Shown in pieces: positions 10,445 through 19,412 of a stretch of 64,000 nucleotides of DNA. This DNA is from Saturnia japonica (taxonomy: Eukaryota; Arthropoda; Insecta; Lepidoptera; Saturniidae). The notes under the pieces are model-generated. The model saw only the letters and a program-made list of their open reading frames with translations, ran no database searches and was not told the DNA's origin. A program made the translations under genes and the position numbers. How positions within the stretch are numbered: position 1 is the first letter of the stretch; every line of letters begins with the position of its first letter. The stretch lies in contig CM065308.1 of the NCBI GenBank assembly GCA_033032175.1, positions 23,056,952-23,120,951 of the forward strand, given 5' to 3'.

Positions 10445-12145
10445 TTGGTAAAGGAAGATGAACTTCTTCATGAACAAGTTAAACACTTCTGGGAACTCGA
10501 ATCTTTTGAATGTATCAAACGTCTAACTCCTGACGAGATGCAGTGTGAGGAGATATTTGCAGCACAACACACTCGCGACCCTACCGGTAGACATATGGTT
10601 ACCTTGCCGTTTAAAGATGAAGGTAAAGTCGAATTCTCAGGGTCTCGCGACATCACTTTGCGCTGTTTTCTCTCTCTTGAGCGCAGAATCGTTAAAAATA
10701 CGGATTTATACAATCAGTATTGTGATTTTATGAAGGACTATCTTGACAGGGGTCATATGAGCCTGGTTCCTGTTCCAGAGGTACCGTCAGGAAAATATTA
10801 CATTCCACATCATTGCGTTCTTCGCCCTGATGCCGTAACAACCAAGTTGCGTGTAGTTTTTAATGCGTCGTGCAAGGATTTTAGGGGAACTTCGCTTAAC
10901 GACACACTTCTAATCGATCCCAAACTTCAAACGAATATTACTGAAATTCTACTTAAGTTTCGCGTACATTTTATTGTGTTCACAGCTGATAGACTGTATA
11001 GAATGATCGAAGTCAGCGATAATCATCGCGATTACCAGCGTATTCTTTGGCGTTTCGACACTGAACACCCTATTCGGGAATATCGACTCAATACCGTTAC
11101 CTACGGTGTGTCTTCCGCTCCATTTCTCGCATGCCGTAGTCTTAAACAGTTAATAACTGATGAAGGTCGTGATTTTCCACTGGCTAGTCCAATTCTATCT
11201 TCAGATGTATATATCGAAGATATTGTGACTGGATTTGATAGCTTTGATAGGGCGTTACAAGCTAAATCCGAGATCATCGAATTACTCAAAAGAGAAAATT
11301 TTGAGTTGCGTAAGTGGGCTAGTAATACTCCTGAGCTCTTGGCTGATCTGCCTTCTGATCACTGTTCGATGTCTTCAGTCACTCTAGACGATGAAAACAA
11401 CCCTACTCTTAAGGTTCTAGGCCTTAAGTATGATCCACTCCGTGACTGCTTCTTTCTTGAAGTCATTCCACAGGAAAAGAAATGTACCAAGAGAAATATT
11501 CTTAGTGAACTCGCGCGTATATTTGACCCCTTGGGCTTTCTTTCGCCACTCACGATTATTGCCAAAGTTCTAGTTCAGCTCCTGTGGGTTCGTAATATTG
11601 GATGGGATGATGATCCTCCCGAGGACGTCGTAAATAGCTGGAATCGTTACCTGGAGGAGCTTCCTCTCTTGCTGTCGTTACAGATTCCACGTGGTGTATC
11701 TGTAAAAAACCTTATGTCATGTGAAATACATACTTTTTCAGATAGTTCAGAGACTGCTTACGGTGCAGTTGTTTACTTTCGCATGACGGACGTGGACAAC
11801 AATGTCAAGGTTTTCTGCGTTTCCTCTAAAGGTAGAGTAGCTTCACTAAAACCGACGTCGTTGCCTCGTCTTGAGTTATGTGCTGCCGCCCTTCTCGCTG
11901 ACCTTCTAAAATTCGTAAAAGAATTATACTTGCCTATTTTTCCATGTGCGGGTATCTTCCCTTGGTCCGACTCCACCGTTGTAATTGCGTGGATTCGTTC
12001 ACACCCTTCACGCTGGAAAACTTTCGTTGCGAACCGAATTGATGTTATTGCGTTGATGTTATTCCGGGCGCTCGTTGGAATCACGTGGCTTCCGAAGACA
12101 AATCGGCGGATGTTGTTTCGCGCGGTCAGTTTCCATCAGTTCTAG
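10445..12145 (+). pseudogene. BEL A reverse transcriptase / RNase H, catalytic box altered
   Basis: 566-codon frame covering the BEL/Pao RT (TKLRVVFNASCKD, SLNDTLLIDP, TVTYGVSSAPFLA) and RNase H (FSDSSETAYGAVVYFR, SLPRLELCAAALLA, WSDSTVVIAWIRSHP). Two catalytic faults are visible: the YVDD-type box reads YIED (11210-11221; Glu at residue 258), and motif A, usually ADI..MYRQI, is shortened to TADRLYRMI around 10980-11005. The frame ends at 12145 in the RNase H-integrase linker, where the next frame (12085) takes over. An element with these changes could not copy itself unless they are recent. Confidence 0.87.
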
Positions 12146-13726
12146 CCGACAATCGTTTATGGTGGGCGGGTCCCTCGTGGCTTTCCCAGCCAGTTCTCTC
12201 TTGGCCTCGTTCTGACGAAGTTTTGGATGAAAATGCGTTAGTCCCGGAAGAAAAACAACCTTATACTCTATTTACCCAGAGGGAAATTCCAATTTCCTTC
12301 ATAGATACTTTGCTCGAAAGTTATTCATCAATTCGTAAAATCCAACGCATTGTCTGCATGTGGATAAAATTCGTTACGTGTATTCGTACTAAACGTACTC
12401 GTTGTTATGATCCTAAATCCCATAGTAAAGAGCTTCATAACGCACTCATGATTATCGTGAAACATGTTCAGGCTCGCCATTTTGCTGCTGAAATTCAACA
12501 GCTGCAATGTAGAACTCTTTTATCTAAACAAATGCGTAAATTGAATCCGTTCATAGATGAACGAGGGGTTCTCAGGGTAGGCGGCAGGCTCTCCAGATCT
12601 GGCCTTGAACTCGAACATAAACATCCTGCTCTCCTCCCTCGCGATTCGCAACTCTCTTACATGATCATCGATGCGTTTCATCGTGAGAACTGCCACGCCG
12701 GTGTAAATACAATGCAGTATCTTTTAAGTCAACAATTTTGGATTTTATCTCCGAAACGCGCTATTCGTCACAGTTTATCAAAGTGCTTGCAGTGTTACAA
12801 AACGAACCCTACTCCTCTCGAACCGTTCATGAGCGATCTACCGGCTGTTCGCGTCAATCAAGTAAAACCCTTCTCCATTGTCGGTACAGACTACGGTGGT
12901 CCCTTCCGAATTAAACTCGGCAAGCATCGCGGTGTAAAAATCGGAAAGGCCTATCTTTGCTTATTTGTATGCCTAAGTACAAAAGCTTTGCATCTAGAAA
13001 CTGTTTCAGATCTATCTACTGACGCGTTCCTTGCCGCTCTGCGTAGATTCGTTAGCCGCCGTGCTAGGGTTAGCATAATCCACTCTGATTGTGGCACGAA
13101 TTACGTAGGTGCGAGCCGTCAACTTTCAATCAAGTCAAGTTCCGTTTCAATCCACCTTCAAGTCCTCATTTTGGGGGAGTATGGGAAATTCAGATAAAAT
13201 CCGTTAAATCGCACTTGTATCGCATCATTGGCGAACAAGTTCTAACATTCGAGGAATTAAACACTGTATTTGTACAAATCGAGTCGATGCTTAATTCTCG
13301 ACCGCTCTGTCTGTTGAGTTCTGACCCCAATGATTTGAACGTCCTCACCCCGGGTCACTTTTTGACGTTGGAGCCGTTAACGTCCGTCCCTGATGAAGAC
13401 TTGACCTTCATCAACATAAACCGCCTCGGTCGTTGGCAGCTCCTGCAACGTTTCCAAAAAGATTTTTGGAATCGTTGGAGAAAAGAATATCTGCATACGC
13501 TGACTCAGCGGGCAAATGGACCAAGAATTCGAAACCTTTAACGGTAGGATCCGTTGTAATCCTGAAAATAGATAACGTTGTGCCGCTCCACTGGCCACTG
13601 GCGCGTGTTAAAAAACTTCATTCTAGCCCGGACGGAATAATACATATCGCGACCATCCACACAGCTGATGGATCTCAATTGACGAGATCATTAGTTAAGT
13701 TGTGTCCTTTACTTAACCAAGCATAA
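12085..13726 (+). pseudogene. BEL A integrase and C-terminal domain, frameshifted
   Basis: Frame 12085-13197 has the zinc-binding HHCC (HRENCHAG...CLQCYK), then the core with the first Asp in GTDYGGPF and the second in HSDCGTN. A frame change near 13130 moves to 13089-13541 (GGVWEIQIKSVKSHL with the catalytic Glu, then the DUF5641-like LNSRPLCLLS and GRWQLLQRFQKDFW), and another near 13500 to 13433-13726 (VVPLHWPLARVKKL). The DDE triad can thus be followed but not in one frame. After 13726 comes a 120-bp 3' UTR and the polypurine tract. Confidence 0.86.
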
Positions 13727-13846
13727 TTCGTTGTTCGTAACACTTAGTTTATATTCTTAGTTCGTATGCATTCTTTACTCTAGGTTAGGGATTCTTAGTT
13801 TAGTTTTCAATTTAGAAAATCCAATAATGTATTTTGGTGGGCGGAA

Positions 13847-14130
13847 TGTTTCGTAACCATAACGGGTATTGAATCTGTCGCTTAATGTGATGGGATTCAA
13901 CCAATAGCAGAGCGTTGTGAAGCGCTCATACGTTCCGCCCAATCACAACGTCTTGGTGGCGCCGTTGAAAATGGCGTCAGTGAGAAAGTGTCGAGCTTCG
14001 CCGGCGCATGCAACTGCGTGCGACTCGAGGTGAATACGGGAAATACCTATGTAATTACAAAATACAAACAATCAGACGTGTGCGATTCTTGAGTTACCAG
14101 TAAAAGTGCATCGGGCAAACCTGCGTGCGT
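13847..14130 (+). repeat. 3' LTR of BEL A, left part
   Basis: Begins TGTTTCG after the tract ggtgggcggaa and matches 356-639 of the 5' LTR. It is cut at 14130 (ctgcgtgcgt) by insert X; GCGT at 14127-14130 is repeated at 25653-25656. Confidence 0.92.
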
Positions 14131-14412
14131 TGTAACAGATCCACCCTAAGTACCTAGCTATAATTTTGAAATCAATATAAAACTAAAATCAATACAAGTA
14201 ACGCTGCCTAGTTTAACATTATAAGTACTTTAAATCTAATACGATTCGATGTTTTGAAAAAAAAAAATTTAATTTTTTTTTAAAATTTCATCTGTTTATT
14301 ACCAAAAATAGCACAAAAAAAATATTACACGTATCCTTAACTCTAATCTTAACTAAAAAGATTTTATAGAAAAGGAGTTAAGCTACCTACTTAAATAACT
14401 AAATGGTTTTAA

Positions 14413-17353
14413 TTAACCTTTAAAAAAATATCGCTTGAGTATATTTTTGATTTGGCTTCTATTTTTGTTTTCAAGCTTCTCGACTATAGCTTTAGGTAAT
14501 CTATTTAACGTACTGGGCAGAATGCATCTCCGAACCCTCTCTCCGTACACGTTGTTACATTTAGGTATTTCAAATGTCGGAAGATATACCAGATTACGTA
14601 AGGTCACAGGTCTTACTATCCTATTTAAGTTCCACTTACAGTTACTGTATTGAGTTACAATTGCCAAATCCAATTTATCGAAAATGCTCAGAACTTTACA
14701 ATAATTAAATAAATAATGATAGTTATCTTTATATTTATACTTAATTTTTAACGGAACAATGGTTTTCAATAACCTTATTTGTAAATTATATATATCCTTC
14801 AAATAACTCATATATGTACGTCCATAGCTAGCTAGTCCATAATTGATCACTGAATCAGCCAATGACATATACAAGAGCCTCAATGTGTTATATGGAACTT
14901 TATGTTTAAGTATGCACAATTTTGACAGCACAGCTCTAAGTTTACAACATACCTGGGCAACATGCGGACCCCAATTAAATTTATGATCTATATTAAGCCC
15001 AAGATATGTATGCTCTTCCACTACGTAAGGTACGAACATGTGCATGAGGTATTGTTTAAGTGCATGCAGTTGTGCTCATGAGCGACAATCTTAGGTAGGT
15101 AGTTAATTTTTTTATATGGTGAATGTATAAACATTAGCTTAGTTTTACTGTAGTTAATGGATAGACCTAAATCGTGAGCCCACTTACTCAACATATCAAA
15201 ATCCTCCTGAATCATACCTTGTAGCGTATTGAAATCACTGTGAGCAGCGATTATACATGTGTCATCAGCAAACTGATATACCGAACCATGTTGAAATATA
15301 TTGCACATATCGTTTACATATAATAAGTATTCTGTCGGTCCCAGGACGGATCCTTGGGCCGTGCCTTGATATGTAGATATCTGGCTACTATGTTCACCAG
15401 CTATGGTAACTGAATTAAATCTATTTGTGTGATAACTTTTAAAGAGTTCCAACATCGGTCCCTGTATACCATTCTGCTCCATTTTTTATACAGTGTCTTA
15501 AGGTTCAATGTGTCAAATGCTTTGCTGAAATCAACCATAACAGCAAGAATATATTTTCTGTTATCTAAATGGTCATTTATTTCATCTGTAAATAAGGACA
15601 ATAACTGTGACGTACTTTTATTTTTTTGAAAACCGAATTGTCTGTTATTCACTATGTTATTACTTGACAGAAAATTATTTATTAAACTACCAAAATACTT
15701 TTCTAAAATTTTATCAATGCATGACAAAATTGTAATAGGTCTAAAGTTATTTGTATCATTATAACTACCCCTTTTATAAACTGGTCTAATTAGTCCTATC
15801 TTAATCCTATCTGGATATATTGATCTAGTGATACATAAATTTATTAAATGTGTGAGTACTGGGGTCATTTTTTCTGAGATATATTTTATATCTTTCGCCC
15901 TAATTTTATCATATCCTGGACTTTTTTTGTCATCTATATTTTTTATAATTTTATGTAATACTTCTTCATTAGCTTTTTTAAGTCTTAGAGACAAGCTTGG
16001 TGAGTTAATGTATGTAAGTTCATTCAGTAACGGTTCACTACATGTGTTCATTACATTTTTAACATTTTTATCGAAATCACTAACAAAAATATTCGAAAGT
16101 ATTTTAGCTGGTAATTTAAAAGATTTAAGTAGTACTTCATCAATAGTTTTAACAATTCTTCCAGTCAGTCTATTTATAATTTCCCACATTTTTTTCGGGT
16201 TCTTAAAACTATCACAAATTTCCTTTTTGATTGAATTATTTCTAGTTTTACAGATCATCCTATTTGTCCTATTTCTATATTTTTTGTAAATTAACTCATT
16301 TTGTTTATTGCTTGTATCATTTAAGAAAATTTTTAATAGATTTTGCTTTATACTACACATTTCAATTAATTTCTCACTTAAATAATTAAATTTCTGTTTT
16401 TTGAATAAATTAATTTTAGTTTGATAGGTACATTTTTTATAAATAGACTGAAACTGGTTAACAATAAAATCCATTAATTCATTCGGGTCGCCACAACCAA
16501 ATGCAGGGCTCCAATTAATCAGACTCAATTCATTTTTAACTTTATCGTTATTTAACTTATATACAACTTTACTTCCATTTACATGATTTGAGCTGATAAG
16601 CGATAAACCGATTATAAAATGATCCGCCAATGAGTCACGAACGACAGCTGTCTGTATTGAACGCCCAAATGTATCTCGCTCACTCGCATCACGAATGAAT
16701 AAATGATCAATACACGATTTCGATATACCGTTTATATTTGACTCAATTCTGGTAAACTGTGAAATACAACATTCAAAACCAAGACCATGTAAACTATTAA
16801 GGTACGATCTGACAGTATTATTTGTACAACTTATATCTATGTTAGTGTCCCCCACTAGTATACAGTTCTCATTGGTGGGACACGTTGATAAAAACTGTGT
16901 TAATTCATAAACAAAACTATTTTTATTTAAGCTAGGTGGTCTATAAATACAGCACAATTCCGTTCTATAACCATAAGAAGTTGTTATCTCACCATATAGG
17001 CACTCAAAATTCACCGCATTCACCAAGGTTTTTGCGAATGATATACTCTTATGAGTATATACAATAATACCACCTCCTTTTCTATTGTTCCGTAATTCTG
17101 TGTACATAACGTAATCCTCTAGTTCAAATAAACTCGACACTTCGTTATTAATATTAGCCTCAGTTATAATCAGTAAATGTATAAGTAATTGACTTCCTTT
17201 AACAATATACTCCAACTGTGAATGATTTTTAATCATCGATCGAATGTTGACATGTAGTAGGAGAAATTTATTATGCTCGTCGGGTATTACAGACATGAAT
17301 TCATTCCATTGATAATGAGTACTCTCAGTTACACTTTGATTAAATAAATCCAT
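14413..17353 (-). pseudogene. LINE ORF2 (endonuclease + RT), two frameshifts
   Basis: 17353-15401 encodes the APE-type endonuclease (LLLHVNIRSM, VGDTNIDIS, DHFIIGLSL) and the first RT half (NNFRPITILSCIDKILEK, RQFGFQKNKST, VDFSKAFDTLN). The frame is lost near 15480 in an A/T run and continues at 15482-15021 with TAQGSVLGPTEYLLYVND and the catalytic box FADD (15261-15272). A second shift near 15045 leads to 15045-14413 (EEHTYLGLNIDHKFNW and the thumb/C-terminal region). Catalytic Asp residues are retained, so only two indels separate this from an open frame. No RNase H domain is present, as expected for CR1-type elements. Confidence 0.87.
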
Positions 17354-17417
17354 AGAATATATTCTTTAACTAAACATAATTGGACAGTTTAACTTATATT
17401 TATATTTATTATATATA

Positions 17418-17963
17418 TTAGGTACTTAAGTGCTCATTTATGATATCTTTCTGTAAGTCTTTACCAATTCGAGCGATGTCTTTCTCAGAGTAGACATAGT
17501 GTATCTTTTTATCACCATCTTTTGACCGAACCATTATTTGCCCGTTCCTACACCAGACATACTTGCAGAGTGCTTTTTCCTTGAGACTTGTCTTAGTTTT
17601 CCATAATAGGTAAGATGTCGTAGGTGTGAGTGATTCACGTAGGTAAACCTTTTTATCACCTTCTCCACCCAGGTCCTTAGCTGTAATCTTTGCTAAACGC
17701 GCGGCTTCGTACCAGTATTCACGCCTACCTTCACGTAAAGATATAGTGATTGGCGCTTCAACCTTGGCACGATCCGCTTGAGCTGAACCGTGACGAGTTG
17801 TTTTTTTTTTCCTAACAACTTTTATGATGTCCTGTGGATTTTGGTTCAGCAGCTGGCAAACTGATGTCGCAATTTTTTTAATATCCTCATATTGCTGTTC
17901 AACGACTCCACATATTTCTACATAACGTAGGTAATTTAAAATCTTTGTAATAAAAGTTAACAT
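17418..17963 (-). CDS. LINE ORF1 with baculovirus FP-like domain
   Basis: 181 codons. Residues about 95-170 (LTPTTSYLLWKTKTSLKEKA, CKYVWCRNGQIMVRS) resemble the C-terminal domain shared by baculovirus FP proteins and the ORF1 of many lepidopteran LINEs; the region before it is basic (VVRKKKTTRHG) and preceded by a short helical segment. Such proteins are thought to bind element RNA. The family is usually longer at the N-terminus (zinc-finger and coiled-coil parts), so this ORF is probably the 3' half of ORF1 in a truncated copy; the ATG at 17963 may not be the original start. Confidence 0.72.
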   Translation of the reverse strand: MLTFITKILNYLRYVEICGVVEQQYEDIKKIATSVCQLLNQNPQDIIKVVRKKKTTRHGSAQADRAKVEAPITISLREGRREYWYEAARLAKITAKDLGGEGDKKVYLRESLTPTTSYLLWKTKTSLKEKALCKYVWCRNGQIMVRSKDGDKKIHYVYSEKDIARIGKDLQKDIINEHLST

Positions 17964-17990
17964 TTATAAAATAAAAATAAAAGATATTGT

Positions 17991-18936
17991 TTAGAATGCG
18001 GGAAGCTTTAACTGTATTAGCTGTAAAACAGAAACCTACGGGTTTTACCATTTTGCAATATTAAACAAAGACAGCATGGGGATAGCTAATCCTGAGATTA
18101 CAGAATCAACAAAAGAAATAACCGGACATGACGAAAAACAATAGAAAACAAAGATAGACTGAGGAACCTTGAGAAAATAGGGATGCGCTTGCTTGGGTAT
18201 TACAAGTGGCGCTCTGAATTAGGACAATCTCTCAACTGAACTAGATCTGATTTCTGGTACTATTAATACAGTAGTACAATGGATTATACACGGACGAATA
18301 TTAGGCATATTTTGATTCTCCTTCATACCTTCCAGGCTTAGGATTGTCATTCTAAAGACCCGGTGTTTTTAGACCAAACTACACTTGCACTTCCAGACAA
18401 AACTTGTATTAACTAATAAAAAAGTATTGTTCTATTCTAATCAAATTTTGAAACTAATTCTTAGAACAAATTCATCCTCACCAAAATGTCTAAAAACAAT
18501 AATAAAAATAATTATTACTCTCCCGTCTTTAGTTCAAAATAGCTTAATGAACTAGAGCCTATTAGGTGCTTACTTTGTATTTTGCTTTCTTTCGACTGAA
18601 CCAAGTCTCCGGTCTCATGAATCGTATAGGTACTAAGTACTAAATACATCGTGCTGGCCTGCCGCAAACGAAGTACTAAATGAACGATGTACTATGAAGC
18701 TTATGGAATAGTTCGTTCTAGTACAGTGTCATGTCTAGTGGCAATGAAAAAATACGCAGTTATATCGGGACAAAAAAAAGGGTGAGGGAAAAACCCGAAC
18801 GATGGGAGTACAAAACAATTGTAGGAATAACGGGACTTTGGCAAAAATATAGAAAAAAAATGTTAGGACGAGAAGAGCGTGAGAAGATAATCAAAACGAA
18901 GGGGTATTTAAGGGGCTGGGGTCAGTTAGAAAAGGA
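17991..18936 (+). other. Unassigned part of insert X, with a small ORF interrupted by a LINE
   Basis: No recognised gene. An ORF from ATG 18731 runs into the Jockey LINE at 18937; with the LINE and one TSD copy removed it would end two codons later (tcg gta aat region, stop right after position 22850), giving about 70 codons rich in Arg, Lys and Glu (KIRSYIGTKKRVREKPERWEY). I cannot name it. The ORF that appears to continue to 19222 is a chance fusion with LINE sequence. Confidence 0.4.
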
Positions 18937-19403
18937 CCCCGCGTACCACGCGGCCACGTACACAGAGGCAGGCGGCCCCCCGGGCGGCGCCCCCCGCCTC
19001 AGCCATCAAAGCGCAACCCCTGCTGGCGTCAGGGGAATTTCCCGCGCTGCCGGTCCCGCGCCAGCTCCCGGCCGCCGCCGGCCCCTCCGCACCCCGCGTG
19101 GTGCAACCGCAACCCATGCGTTCATCGCAGAACGCATGGGGCCCCCGCCGCCCCAATCCACAGCCCCTTATGGCTATGGATATTCCCGCGCCCCGCGCTC
19201 CTGCGCCCCGCGCGCCCGCTAACACTGTCGTCAATAGTAACGACCTAATGATACTGCTCACCCGCGAGCACGATATCCGCGAGCTCATCGAATACAACGA
19301 CCATTTGGAGCGCTTCGGTCTCATCAAGACCGCTTGCGCGTTCCCCCGCCTCGTAGAGACACTACAACGTCTCGATCGCGAGGCGAGTAGTAATAAAAAT
19401 TAG
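18937..19403 (+). pseudogene. Jockey LINE ORF1, C-terminal part only
   Basis: The readable part is 19098-19403 (NAWGPRRPNPQPLMAMDIPA, then LLTREHDIRELIEYNDHLER...RLVETLQRLDRE), Pro/Ala-rich then helical. The same segment occurs in the minus-strand copy at 34626-34900, which also keeps the CCHC knuckles lost here by truncation. Upstream of 19098 the sequence reads in another frame (18940-19222), so this remnant also has a frame change. ORF1 of Jockey elements is a Gag-like RNA-binding protein. It ends 9 bp before the ORF2 ATG. Confidence 0.75.
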
Positions 19404-19412
19404 GGCCTTTCA

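Larger units (their letters stand above)
14270..17990 (-). mobile_element. CR1/Jockey-superfamily LINE with FP-like ORF1, minus strand
   Basis: Minus-strand LINE inside insert X. Its 3' end has an AATAAA signal (minus strand, about 14300) followed by an A-rich tail seen as the T-run at 14272-14281. ORF1 (17963-17418) and ORF2 (17353-14413) are in the usual order with 64 bp between them. I cannot define the 5' boundary: similarity stops near 17990 and I see no convincing TSD, so it is probably 5' truncated. AT-rich codon use differs sharply from the R1 element. Confidence 0.82.

Noticed and set aside
18731..19222. One 163-codon ORF spanning 18937
   Set aside because: The exact 11-bp TSD at 18926-18936 shows that the second half is LINE sequence; the fusion is accidental.
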